Origin: UBA2589 sp965223235
Lineage (GTDB): Bacteria; Gemmatimonadota; Gemmatimonadetes; Longimicrobiales; Gaopeijiaceae
Reading direction: 5' to 3'
Assembly (NCBI GenBank): GCA_965223235.1
Contig: CBDCVV010000004.1
Location: forward strand, 1-64,000
Length of the DNA stretch: 64,000 nt
In this document: one piece after another, positions 24,534 to 32,445 of the stretch
Layout of the letters: each line of letters opens with the position of its first letter
Position numbering within the stretch: the first letter of the stretch is position 1
Translations under genes and position numbers: made by a program
The notes under the pieces: generated by a model
Seen by the model: the letters and a program-made list of their open reading frames with translations, nothing else
Databases searched by the model: none
What the model was told of the DNA's origin: nothing

Positions 24534-25265
24534 TTAGTCGACGAGGCCGCGGACCCAACGGTCCGTGGCTTGTAGTGTTGCGAGGATCGCTGCGCGATCC
24601 ATTGATTGATCCATGACGGTCGTGCCGGAGAGTCGCGCCACATCCCTTCCGGACATGGCGTGGACCGCTACGAGCACGAACTTGCGGTCGAAGGCGTCTA
24701 CGATTTTCGCTCCATCGAGCGACAACGAGACGGAACGACGACCCTCGCTCTGTTTGTTTTCGAGCGCCTTCTCGATGGCTTGGAGTGTCGCCTCGGCGAC
24801 GGCCTCGAGTTTCGGTCGAGGCAGATCGGCTGCGCTCGCTTCACCTACGAAGCGATCTTCTTGCCACTCGATCTCGACTTTGTGTCGGACGTGATTGGAA
24901 CGTTCAGTCTCGACCCGGTGCCCGTAGAAGAGCAGCCGGCTCTCTTGGGGTCCACGCTCGGTGTCGGGAACGATCTGGACGGGTAAGACGGGCTCGGGGA
25001 GCGTCGCTGTGGCACCCTGCTGCGTCTGAGCCACCGAGATCTTTCGGTGATCCACGCTCAAATCGAGCTGAGCCAACAACGCCGACTCGACGTTTCTCAC
25101 CGTCGATTTGGGCTTCACCTCGGCGTTGGTGAGCATGTGGATCTCTTCGATTTCCCCGCCCGGACGCGCCACGACGCGAGCAGATACGACGCCCTGAAGC
25201 GACATCAAGAGGCGCTCGGCCTCTGCTATGGTCCACCTGGCGCGTTGCTCGCGTGGCGCGCTCAT
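24534..25265 (-). CDS. Conserved protein of unknown function
   Basis: About 243 residues from ATG 25265 (AGAGGA Shine-Dalgarno; the longer ATG at 25337 adds an unlikely leader). Residues ~10-75 form a compact domain with the striking segment IEEIHMLTNAEVKPKSTVRN and LDLSVDHRKISVAQTQ, which I recall as a recurring uncharacterised family in Gram-positive and other bacteria. A linker follows, then a second alpha/beta domain (~115-240, VEIEWQEDRFVGEASAADL, RKFVLVAVHAMSGRDVARLSG). No membrane segment or catalytic motif is recognised. It has its own strong promoter and precedes the peptide and HD-GYP genes on the same strand. Confidence 0.65.
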   Translation of the reverse strand: MSAPREQRARWTIAEAERLLMSLQGVVSARVVARPGGEIEEIHMLTNAEVKPKSTVRNVESALLAQLDLSVDHRKISVAQTQQGATATLPEPVLPVQIVPDTERGPQESRLLFYGHRVETERSNHVRHKVEIEWQEDRFVGEASAADLPRPKLEAVAEATLQAIEKALENKQSEGRRSVSLSLDGAKIVDAFDRKFVLVAVHAMSGRDVARLSGTTVMDQSMDRAAILATLQATDRWVRGLVD

Positions 25266-25399
25266 GATTCCTCTTGTGCCCTTGGGGTCCGGCGCGTGGA
25301 AGAGCCCTCCCGGTCGACCCTCCGAAAAGCGCGACAACTTGCGCTCGAACGAGGGGCTTGGAGAGGGTTCGGGTACATATGTTTACGGACTTCGCCTAC

Positions 25400-25429
25400 T
25401 CTATACGACACGGCGAGCAAGCATGTCAA
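25400..25429 (-). promoter_or_regulatory. Sigma-70-type promoter
   Basis: Read on the minus strand: TTGACA (25429-25424), 18-nt spacer, TATAGA (25405-25400). It is near consensus and points at the conserved gene starting at 25265, giving a leader of about 130 nt. The 273 nt between the flanking genes holds this promoter, a terminator and nothing else I can identify. Confidence 0.75.
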
Positions 25430-25448
25430 GATTCAAGTACATACATAT

Positions 25449-25480
25449 AAAAACGCCCCCCGGCTCTCACCGGGGGGGCG
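25449..25480 (-). terminator. Rho-independent terminator of the PafA-like phosphatase gene
   Basis: On the minus strand a CGCCCCCCCGG / CCGGGGGGCG hairpin (one extra C in one arm) with a short loop, followed by TTTTT. It lies 59 nt after the phosphatase stop. Confidence 0.8.
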
Positions 25481-25538
25481 TACCGAAACGATAGTAATTT
25501 TTGGGAAAACTCGCCAGGATTCACTACAGATGTTTCGG

Positions 25539-27164
25539 TCAGTAAATCCTGCGGCCGTCCAGGTCGTCCGGGACCGGGATTCCTGCGAGTGCAGCGAGCG
25601 TCGGGGCAAAGTCGACGGTGTAGACCGGGGCGTCCGATACCCCTGGCATGATGCCCGGCCCCATGAACACCATGGGTACCCACCGATCGTACCAGTACAC
25701 GGTTTCATGGTTCGTACCGGTCGGAGAGCCGATGTAGTCCCCCTCGCCATACCGGAGGTCGACGCCCCAACGCGACAGATCGTCCCACGCGCGGCCGGGG
25801 TAGTACGAGTTGCGGTAGAAGACCGCAAAGGAGTCGGGAGCGGGTCCTCGCGTGAGGTCGCGGTGGGTGTACGCCTGTTCTACGACGGCGACCTTGACCG
25901 CGTTCTCGGCGAGCCGCTGCGCCATGACCTCGGGACCGCCTCCCCCGGGGACAGAGGCATTCAATGCGGCATTTAGCTCCCCGCCGACTTCGGTTCGGAG
26001 GAGTCGATCGGCATTCTCATCGCCGAGGGCACGGGCATATTCCGGCATGGTCACCACCCCGTGGTCCCCGGAGATCCCGAAGACCCACCGACCACTTCCC
26101 ACCACTTCGTCGAGTGACTCGAACAGCTCGCCGAGAAGCCGGTCCAGCTGGAGTAGCGTCGAGAAGACCTCGGGACTGAACGGACCAAACTGGTGCCCGA
26201 CTCGATCCGTAGCAGAGAAGGCCAGGGCGAGGTAGTCGACACTTCCGCGCTGACCCAACTCGAGCTCCTCGAGTGCCACGAGGGCGAGCTCATGAACCGC
26301 CACGTCGGCGTTGGGGCTCTCTGCTGCCCACACGTTCTGCTGTTGCCAGGTGGTGTCTGGATAGTTCTCCATCTGGCTCATGTGCGGGAAGTGGGTGTGC
26401 TCCCCGTCGAACTCGTACGACGCCGTGTCCGCGCGAGCGAGGTCTCGGAAGCTCTCCGGGATCCCGCTCTCCCAGACATCGACGCCGAAGATCTCGGGCA
26501 TCTTCTCTTCGTTGAACCGCTCTAGCCACTGCGGGTAGCGCCGCTGGTAGTGAGTGGATGTGACGAAACGGCCGAGCTCGGGCAAGATCCAATACACGTG
26601 CTCCGAATCCATGCCTCCCATGGGCACGGCCGCGCGATCCTTACGAGAGATGATCACCTGTCGAGCATCGTCGTCGGCTTCGGCCATCCAATCGGGGAGA
26701 CCGGACCGAAGCAGGGTGCTCGGGGAGCGACCCTCGAGCACTTCGACACTCTCGAAGCCCAGGATCGGACTCTCCGGGTCTCCTACGGCGTAGACGTTCT
26801 CCCATTCGAAACCCTTCCGCTGGTACCAGCTATTGGCGACCAGTCCGTGTCGAGAGGGGAATACCCCCGTGGAGAGCGTCGCATGTCCCGGAGCTGTGGA
26901 AGTCCGCGCATGCGCGTGCGACGCCTGCGTGAAGACGAAGCCTTCGTCGAGGATCCTCCGGAATCCGCCCGTCCATGCGTCGGCATAGTGATCCAGCAGA
27001 TCCCCTCGGAGCTGGTCCACCACGACACTCACGACCAGCGACACAGAGCCGTCCTGCGCTTCCGTAGGAAGGGGGGTGGTCGCGCCCAGGCACCCCACAG
27101 CGACCGCCACGCCGAATAGCGCGCGATGACGCCTCCGGCCCGAATCGTCGTCGGGGAGTCTCAT
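25539..27164 (-). CDS. PafA-like alkaline phosphatase family protein
   Basis: About 541 residues exported by an N-terminal signal (LFGVAVAVGCLGATTPLPTEAQ). Alkaline-phosphatase superfamily features: first metal Asp in VVVDQLRGDLL, Thr nucleophile in ARTSTAPGHATLSTG, DRVGHQFGP, GISGDHGVVTMPE and the late His in GTNHETVYW. Thr instead of Ser at the nucleophile and the overall layout fit the PafA group of phosphate-irrepressible phosphatases. ATG 27164 is chosen because it opens the signal peptide; in-frame ATGs further upstream add a leader unlike a signal. Likely releases phosphate from organic esters in the periplasm. Confidence 0.87.
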   Translation of the reverse strand: MRLPDDDSGRRRHRALFGVAVAVGCLGATTPLPTEAQDGSVSLVVSVVVDQLRGDLLDHYADAWTGGFRRILDEGFVFTQASHAHARTSTAPGHATLSTGVFPSRHGLVANSWYQRKGFEWENVYAVGDPESPILGFESVEVLEGRSPSTLLRSGLPDWMAEADDDARQVIISRKDRAAVPMGGMDSEHVYWILPELGRFVTSTHYQRRYPQWLERFNEEKMPEIFGVDVWESGIPESFRDLARADTASYEFDGEHTHFPHMSQMENYPDTTWQQQNVWAAESPNADVAVHELALVALEELELGQRGSVDYLALAFSATDRVGHQFGPFSPEVFSTLLQLDRLLGELFESLDEVVGSGRWVFGISGDHGVVTMPEYARALGDENADRLLRTEVGGELNAALNASVPGGGGPEVMAQRLAENAVKVAVVEQAYTHRDLTRGPAPDSFAVFYRNSYYPGRAWDDLSRWGVDLRYGEGDYIGSPTGTNHETVYWYDRWVPMVFMGPGIMPGVSDAPVYTVDFAPTLAALAGIPVPDDLDGRRIY

Positions 27165-27370
27165 TGCTGCGTCCGTTCTCAGGGGGATGATTCGTGCGGA
27201 CCGCGACATCTCCCGCCGGTAGCCCGCGCGGAGGGAGCCGCGTAAACTAGGCGACACGGCCGAAACCGCCACGTTGTCCTGCCTATCTGGTGACACGTAG
27301 CGCCGTTGCATAGTTCCGGAGTTCCACGGCGCTCGCGTTGCTGATCTCTTGCTCTCACCGCTCGCCACCG

Positions 27371-28024
27371 ATGCCGCAACAAAAGGCGCACGAAGGCCGG
27401 ATCGAGGTCATCTCAGGCGTGATGTTCAGCGGGAAGTCCGAGGAGCTCCTGCGTCGCATTCGTCGCGCCCTTATTGGACGTCGACACGTACAGGTCTTCA
27501 AGTCGAAGTTGGACGATCGGTATGGCGGGCCCACGAAGCTTTCCTCCCACGACGGATCGGAGCTGGCGGCTCAGCCTATTAAGGAGGCCCGTCAGATCAG
27601 AGGTCTGCTCAACCCAGAGACCGACGTCGTCGGAATCGACGAGGTGCAGTTCTTGGATCGCGACATCGTCGAGATGGCCGAGTGGATGGCGAATCGTCGG
27701 GTCCGAGTCATTCTCGCAGGCACGGACCTCGATTTCCGAGGGAAGCCTTTCGGCCCGATGCCGCACCTGATGGCGATCGCGGACACGGTCGACAAGCTTC
27801 AGGCCGTGTGTGTGAAGTGCGGCGACGTCGCGACACGAAACCAGCGTCTCGTGGGAGGCGCACCCGCTCCGGCAGAGTCTCCTGTGATCATGGTAGGTGG
27901 TGCGGAGAGCTACGAGGCACGCTGCCGTCACTGCCACGAGCTACCTGCCATCGATCGGCACCAGACTCAGATGGACATCGATACCGAGGCCGCCGTTTGG
28001 GCAGCTAGGTCGCGCTACTGGTAG
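27371..28024 (+). CDS. tdk: Thymidine kinase (type II)
   Basis: A 217-residue enzyme phosphorylating deoxythymidine in the salvage pathway. P-loop GVMFSGKSEELLRRI, Walker B-like GIDEVQFLD, a flexible lasso region and the structural zinc site CVKCGDV ... CRHCHEL are present. ATG 27371 is preferred to 27338 because the extra 11 residues are not family-like and the P-loop then lies at the usual distance. Diverges from the phosphatase gene. Confidence 0.95.
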   Translation: MPQQKAHEGRIEVISGVMFSGKSEELLRRIRRALIGRRHVQVFKSKLDDRYGGPTKLSSHDGSELAAQPIKEARQIRGLLNPETDVVGIDEVQFLDRDIVEMAEWMANRRVRVILAGTDLDFRGKPFGPMPHLMAIADTVDKLQAVCVKCGDVATRNQRLVGGAPAPAESPVIMVGGAESYEARCRHCHELPAIDRHQTQMDIDTEAAVWAARSRYW

Positions 28025-28072
28025 TGCCCGCTCGGCCATCCCACCGCCCGGTAGAAGCCGACATCGTGGTGC

Positions 28073-28672
28073 ATGGATCGAACCATCCCCACTTCCCACG
28101 CGCTGCTGCGCGGACTGCGGCTCTCTGAAGCGGTGCTCTTCGACGAGCGAAGTCGGCCCGACTTCCGAGACGTATACGGTCGCTTGGCAGAGGCCTCGTC
28201 GGATCTATTCGTGGCCGTCACCCGAGTGCGGCTCTCCACGATCGATCTGTCTAAGGAAGAGCTCGACCACCTCACGAGTATTCGCCTCGTGGTCGCCGAA
28301 TTGAACGGGCTTACCCTCGACGCCGAGGCTCGACTGATACGGTCGGATCCAACGCGCGCCGGGAGGGTGGAGCGCTTCCGTACGTTACTCGAGGAAGGCC
28401 GACTGGAGGTGCGGTCGGCACCACTCGGCGGCTGGGCACCGGACTTTACCGTCTTCGGATCTCCGGATGGGGCCCACTCCGTGCTCTCCGGCTTCCATTG
28501 GTTCGAGCGCCCGTATCCGCATCGCGGACCCGCCTTCGCTGCGCTCCATTTAGGGGATGCAGCTCGCTTGGCCGCGCGACGACACCAGGCCCTTTGGGAT
28601 GAAGCCCATGACGTGGGCACGGCCGTATGGAGTATCCTCTCGAGGGCGGAGCGGCTCGCGGCTGCAGTTTGA
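28073..28672 (+). CDS. Hypothetical protein (199 aa)
   Basis: A soluble protein with no signal or membrane segment. The N-terminal half alternates strands and helices (SSDLFVAVTRVRLSTIDLSKEELDHL, LIRSDPTRAGRVERFRTLLEEGRLEVR). The C-terminal half has DFTVFGSPDGAHSVLSGFHWFERPYPHRGPAF-type strands (HWFERPYPHRGPAFAAL). The layout vaguely recalls the C-terminal half of a phospholipase D-like fold but I see no HKD motif. It follows tdk by 48 nt and precedes the tRNA. The plus frame is preferred over a long minus-strand frame because its composition is protein-like. Confidence 0.6.
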   Translation: MDRTIPTSHALLRGLRLSEAVLFDERSRPDFRDVYGRLAEASSDLFVAVTRVRLSTIDLSKEELDHLTSIRLVVAELNGLTLDAEARLIRSDPTRAGRVERFRTLLEEGRLEVRSAPLGGWAPDFTVFGSPDGAHSVLSGFHWFERPYPHRGPAFAALHLGDAARLAARRHQALWDEAHDVGTAVWSILSRAERLAAAV

Positions 28673-28703
28673 GTTGGCTCTAGCCCCGCTCGCGACACCG
28701 CCG

Positions 28704-28733
28704 TTGACACCCCAGAGCCGTGCGGGCTTATTT
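28704..28733 (+). promoter_or_regulatory. Promoter of tRNA-Asn
   Basis: TTGACA at 28704-28709 and TTATTT at 28728-28733 with an 18-nt spacer. The predicted start is about 40 nt before the mature tRNA. Confidence 0.6.
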
Positions 28734-28782
28734 ATTGCCCCCAGGCACGCCGACTCCGTCGGCGGTCGCGTGAGGGATCTGA

Positions 28783-28855
28783 TCCGGCGTAGCTCAGTTG
28801 GTAGAGCAGCTGGCTGTTAACCAGCGGGTCACAGGTTCGAGTCCTGTCGCCGGAG
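28783..28855 (+). tRNA. tRNA-Asn (GTT)
   Basis: A 73-nt cloverleaf: acceptor stem TCCGGCG pairs with CGCCGGA, discriminator G, D arm AGCTCAGTTGGTAGAGC, anticodon arm GCTGG-CTGTTAA-CCAGC with anticodon GTT, T arm CAGGTTCGAGTCCTG. The CCA end is not encoded, so it must be added after transcription. Confidence 0.97.
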
Positions 28856-28860
28856 TACGC

Positions 28861-28898
28861 GAAAGGCCGCGACGCATACGACGTCGCGGCCTTTCTTT
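28861..28898 (+). terminator. Terminator after tRNA-Asn
   Basis: A 14-bp stem GAAAGGCCGCGACG / CGTCGCGGCCTTTC with a 7-nt loop and TTT tail. Its T-flanked symmetry means it could also stop minus-strand transcription from the small exported protein genes, which converge here. Confidence 0.9.
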
Positions 28899-28933
28899 GT
28901 ATCACGAGCCAGCCTGTGTCTCGGCTCTCGGTA

Positions 28934-29332
28934 CTATCCCTTCTTACGTGCCGCCGTAAACGGCGCCGACGAACCCATCTCTGCGATATAAATCTCACCC
29001 ACGATCTCGTCGCCATCGACATCGCCCTCTACCTCGGCCGTCAAGAATTGACCTTGGGCGCCGATGTGCAGCAGCATGGAGAAGACCCCGTCTTCGGAGA
29101 GTCCGTCGGAGAGCTCCATCGACTCGATTTCGGCCATCGACGAACCGACCGCTTCGCCGGTGACGGCCGTCCCGTCCTGTTCGAGCATGAAGTCGAACTG
29201 GATCTCACCGTAATCGGGAGCTTGCACGGTCACGACCCAGTGGCCGCTAACGTCCTGCGCCACGACCGGAGAGCCGAGCACGGCCAGAAGTGCGAGCGCC
29301 CACACGGGCCTCATCAGACTACGAACCTTCAT
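28934..29332 (-). CDS. Small exported protein, tandem paralog B
   Basis: A 132-residue protein with a Sec signal ending LGSPVVAQD and a beta-rich mature domain. It shares with its upstream neighbour the blocks LEQDGTAVTG, MELSDGLSED, EVEGDVDGDEIVGEIYIAEMG and PFTAARK. The mature part looks like a small lipocalin-like or MlaA-unrelated beta domain, unassigned. The acidic EVEGDVDGDE segment could bind calcium. The two genes are 32 bp apart and clearly a duplication. Confidence 0.7.
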   Translation of the reverse strand: MKVRSLMRPVWALALLAVLGSPVVAQDVSGHWVVTVQAPDYGEIQFDFMLEQDGTAVTGEAVGSSMAEIESMELSDGLSEDGVFSMLLHIGAQGQFLTAEVEGDVDGDEIVGEIYIAEMGSSAPFTAARKKG

Positions 29333-29364
29333 TCTTCACCTCACTGCTGCGGTACTTCGGGAAG

Positions 29365-29763
29365 TCAGCCGTCCGCCCGCTTCGCGGTAAACGGCATCGC
29401 TTGGCCCATCTCGGCCATGTATACCTCACCGACCATCTCGTCCCCATCGACGTCACCTTCGACTTCGATGGTCATCGTCATTCCTTGACCTGAGACGTGA
29501 ATGAGAAACGAGAGGATCTGGTCCTCGTAGAGGCCGTCGCTCAGCTCCGCACCCTCGACCTCAGGAATCCCGGAGAGATCGACGCTGCCTGCGACCGCGG
29601 TTCCGTCCTGCTCGAAGGTGAACGGGATCTCCATGTCGGACCCGTCGGGGCCGGACATCGTGAAGAGCCAGGTGCCGGCGACGCTATCCTGTGCGGAGAC
29701 CGGAAGAGCAATCGCCATGAACAGCATGGCAACGAGCCCAGAGTTTCCAACTAAACGCACCAT
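29365..29763 (-). CDS. Small exported protein, tandem paralog A
   Basis: A 132-residue paralog of the gene that follows it. Signal ends IALPVSAQDS. Shared blocks are FEQDGTAVAG, AELSDGLYEDQ, EVEGDVDGDEMVGEVYMAEMG and PFTAKR. It is the first gene of the pair in the direction of transcription. No family name is recognised; an extracytoplasmic beta-sheet protein is inferred from the alternating pattern. Confidence 0.7.
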   Translation of the reverse strand: MVRLVGNSGLVAMLFMAIALPVSAQDSVAGTWLFTMSGPDGSDMEIPFTFEQDGTAVAGSVDLSGIPEVEGAELSDGLYEDQILSFLIHVSGQGMTMTIEVEGDVDGDEMVGEVYMAEMGQAMPFTAKRADG

Positions 29764-29872
29764 CTCGAACCTCTACGGAATCAATGTGGCGGGGGAGCAG
29801 ACTATCCCCCGAGAAGTGTCCAAACAACCTGACGAGCTCTCGCCGCGTCGGGTTTCCGGGTTGGGGGGACCG

Positions 29873-30604
29873 TCAGTCGAGTCGGCGAGCGACCCACACG
29901 GTTCTATACACGGCGGTGCCGACAGTTCCGGCCGCGACCAACGCAAGTATGCCGAACAGGACTCGACCCTCAGTCCATCCGAGTCCTGCCGTGACCGCCG
30001 GGTCGAGCATGCCGCCGAAGCCGACGAGGAGTAGGCGCTCTGCGCGTTGCATGACACCGACGTTCGCAACCACTCCGAGACTCTCTCCCCGGGCTCGAGC
30101 GTAGCTCACCAAGAGTGAACCACCGAGCGCCATAACGACGATGGCGAGTTCGATCGCGGACTCGCGGAATAAGACGGCAAGCCCCACGAAGGCGCCGACC
30201 TCAGCGAAGCGGTCCAAGGTGGAATCGAGAAATGCTCCTGTCTCGTTCGCCATCGAGCGTGCTCGCGCGATCCGTCCATCCAAGACATCGGCGGCCCCGC
30301 CCAGCAATACCAGCCATCCGCCCAGGTTGAGCGACCCGACCGCGAAGGCGACACCGGCGGCCGCGCCGAAGAGCACCCCGAGCACGTTGAAGGCGGTCGG
30401 GGAGAGGCCGAGAGCAAGCGCGGTCCGCTCGATCGGGCCGATGAACCAGTAGAACCAGTTCCGCACGAAGGAACCCAGCACGAAGCCACCGCGGTCCACC
30501 TTCTCGAGCTTGTCCGTCGCCGACCCTCGGGTGGCGGCGAAGATCGGCATGGAGAGCAGGGCGACGCCGAGAATGCCGAAGAGGACGGAGAGGTCCGTTC
30601 GCAT
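29873..30604 (-). CDS. CDP-alcohol phosphatidyltransferase
   Basis: A 243-residue membrane enzyme that joins the phosphatidyl group of CDP-diacylglycerol to an alcohol (glycerol-3-phosphate, inositol phosphate or similar). The diagnostic motif D-x2-DG-x2-AR-x8-G-x3-D-x3-D is complete: DVLDGRIARAR, then GAFLDSTLDR. Six or so transmembrane helices follow the usual topology. ATG 30604 begins 2 nt after the stop of the TAM41-like gene, making it the third gene of a lipid operon. Long upstream frames in the same register are not used because they run through that gene. The head-group alcohol cannot be told from sequence. Confidence 0.9.
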   Translation of the reverse strand: MRTDLSVLFGILGVALLSMPIFAATRGSATDKLEKVDRGGFVLGSFVRNWFYWFIGPIERTALALGLSPTAFNVLGVLFGAAAGVAFAVGSLNLGGWLVLLGGAADVLDGRIARARSMANETGAFLDSTLDRFAEVGAFVGLAVLFRESAIELAIVVMALGGSLLVSYARARGESLGVVANVGVMQRAERLLLVGFGGMLDPAVTAGLGWTEGRVLFGILALVAAGTVGTAVYRTVWVARRLD

Positions 30605-30606
30605 CG

Positions 30607-31587
30607 CTACGCCTCTTCCTGCGTCGAAGGGTCGGCGCCCCGACCGACGACCTCGCGCTTCGGTCGCGTCACCAGGACGTGGATGGCACGAGGCCAGAGG
30701 AAGAGGATCGGAAGTTTCCGCTCTAGGGTGGTCAGGTGGATTTTGCGACCCGAGTGACGCTCCACTTTGCGCTGCACATAGGGGAGCCAATTCGCGAAGG
30801 TGATCATGTGCTTGAACCATCGCATGGTCGTGCGCGCTTTCGATCGGCGAAAGTGTCGGTGCCACTTTCTCGTTTCGGACGGGGGCACCGGTCGAGCTAC
30901 CGAGTACAACCCATCGGCTCTTACCATCTGGCCGGAGGTGACCGCAGCATCCAGACCCGGCTGGAGCGCCCCACGAAAGTGATCTGCTTGCGCCTCGAAG
31001 ATGGACGACGCCCGCCCCCGCGACTCGGGTCGGAACTCCCCCTGATAGCACACCTCCAAAAGACGGCGTCCGAGCCCCTCGGCATCCACGGGTCTTTCCA
31101 GGTATGGAGCCATCCACTCGATCACCCGGCTATGGGCTCCCTGGATCCAGCCTCTCACTTCGGCTTCGGTCGCGTCGGAGTCCGACCAAACGAATCCGAC
31201 CCGTTGAATGAGCCGCCCGAGAAGAAAGTGATCCGGGGGCGTAGGCCCCAGGCCGATTCGAAGGTGCGCCCTGTCTACGATCAGGCACTTCGCGATCCCG
31301 CCTCCTTCGCCATCGGGTAGGTAGGCGATGACGTTCGGAGCGAGCCGACCGGCCATCCACGTCATGAGGCGGACGGGTCGGTGCATCATCCCGGCGTCGG
31401 ACAGCTTCTGATAGAACGACTGATAGTCCGACACGACTACGACGAAGTCGAGCGCCGAGTTCGGGTCGGGGTTCGTCTTGAGCAGCCTCGAGCCATATAA
31501 GAGGATTGCCCGGACGTTGTCCCCCGTGTCAGCGACCAGTCGCTCCGCAAGCAAAAGGGCTTCCGGCCAACGGTGTCCTTCGCTCAA
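30607..31587 (-). CDS. TAM41-like nucleotidyltransferase, candidate CDP-diacylglycerol synthase
   Basis: About 326 residues from TTG 31587, whose TTGA overlaps the acyltransferase stop. The order of motifs follows mitochondrial TAM41: YGSRLLKTNP then NSALDFVVVV (nucleotidyltransferase GS and D-x-V), APNVIAYLPDGEGGGIAKCL, DHFLLGRLIQRV, the signature VCYQGEFRPES, and QADHFRGAL. Human TAM41 has YGSGV, NAMLDFVFTV, YIAGRLQKPV, LSYSGDFR and NIAHFREL in the same order (from memory). TAM41 makes CDP-diacylglycerol from phosphatidic acid and CTP. Position between an acyltransferase that makes phosphatidic acid and an enzyme that uses CDP-diacylglycerol fits exactly. Function is inferred. Confidence 0.75.
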   Translation of the reverse strand: MSEGHRWPEALLLAERLVADTGDNVRAILLYGSRLLKTNPDPNSALDFVVVVSDYQSFYQKLSDAGMMHRPVRLMTWMAGRLAPNVIAYLPDGEGGGIAKCLIVDRAHLRIGLGPTPPDHFLLGRLIQRVGFVWSDSDATEAEVRGWIQGAHSRVIEWMAPYLERPVDAEGLGRRLLEVCYQGEFRPESRGRASSIFEAQADHFRGALQPGLDAAVTSGQMVRADGLYSVARPVPPSETRKWHRHFRRSKARTTMRWFKHMITFANWLPYVQRKVERHSGRKIHLTTLERKLPILFLWPRAIHVLVTRPKREVVGRGADPSTQEEA

Positions 31588-32366
31588 GAGTCGGCCGCGA
31601 CCGGGTCGGCTCTCATGCTTGCAAGCGCGTCTACCATGGTCGTCCGGATCTCTTCGATGAATTCGGTCGAGTCCGCTTTGGGGTCTTCCCATTCAAGGGT
31701 GGCAACGTGTTCACAACGGCCGCGGATATGCGACATGTCCGTGATGAAGTCCGTGAATCGAGCGACTTCCCAATAGCCGTCCGTCACCAATACGTGCACG
31801 CTCCAGGGACGCTGCGCCAAGATCCTGCTCAGGCCTCTGGGCCGAAAGGGTCCGATCTCTCCGTCCCTAGAGCGACGACCCTCTGGAAAGAGTCCGATCG
31901 GCACCTCCGATTCCTTGGCCTGGCGGGCCAACAACCGGAGCGCACGGACGAGCTCTTTTGGGTTTGCCGTCGGGTCCACCACCGGGTATTGATAGAGCCT
32001 CACCATGTGCGAGATTAGCGGAATGGAGCGCATATAGCGGGCACGAGTGACGATCCGTGGGTACCCCCCGTTCACGGACGCGACCATCATCGGGATGTCC
32101 AGCACAGACTGGTGGTTCATCACGATCAGCGTCCCGGGCTTCGATGGGATGACCCGCGGAGGCATCGGGATCTCGGCTCCCCCAATGACCTCCAGGGGCC
32201 GGGTAACCAGGGAGCGAGTAAGGTTGATCCACCACGTGAGCAACCGCAGTCGATCGGATGGGCGGATCTTGACCCACCCGGCGATGCACAACCGCTGGAA
32301 AAGATCGGCGAGCAGCGTGCCAATGCTGACCGCAGTGATCGCGAGATATCCTCGGAGCTTGTACAA
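31584..32366 (-). CDS. plsC: 1-acyl-sn-glycerol-3-phosphate acyltransferase
   Basis: A 260-residue PlsC-type acyltransferase converting lysophosphatidic acid to phosphatidic acid. An N-terminal membrane segment (YLAITAVSIGTLLADLF) precedes motif I NHQSVLD (NHx4D), motif III LFPEGRRSRDG, and motif IV-like VTDGY. First gene of the three-gene lipid operon; its stop overlaps the TTG start of the TAM41-like gene. It diverges from the gene at 32446. Confidence 0.92.
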   Translation of the reverse strand: MYKLRGYLAITAVSIGTLLADLFQRLCIAGWVKIRPSDRLRLLTWWINLTRSLVTRPLEVIGGAEIPMPPRVIPSKPGTLIVMNHQSVLDIPMMVASVNGGYPRIVTRARYMRSIPLISHMVRLYQYPVVDPTANPKELVRALRLLARQAKESEVPIGLFPEGRRSRDGEIGPFRPRGLSRILAQRPWSVHVLVTDGYWEVARFTDFITDMSHIRGRCEHVATLEWEDPKADSTEFIEEIRTTMVDALASMRADPVAADS

Positions 32367-32445
32367 CAGGTCTCCGCGATGGCCTAAGGAACTCGGGACC
32401 CAAGGCTAACCGGTCCCGTTCACGATCATCAAGACGAAGGACGAC

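Noticed and set aside
28015..28710. A 231-codon minus-strand frame opposite the hypothetical gene at 28073
   Set aside because: Ser/Arg-rich shadow; the plus-strand product has regular secondary-structure patterning.
29873..31117. 414-residue version of the CDP-alcohol phosphatidyltransferase
   Set aside because: The extra N-terminal part lies antiparallel in reading register within the TAM41-like gene and has no membrane-enzyme character.
30607..31692. Longer ATG start (31692) for the TAM41-like gene
   Set aside because: It would overlap the acyltransferase by 109 nt and adds a Gly/Arg-rich leader; TTG 31587 gives a standard TTGA overlap.
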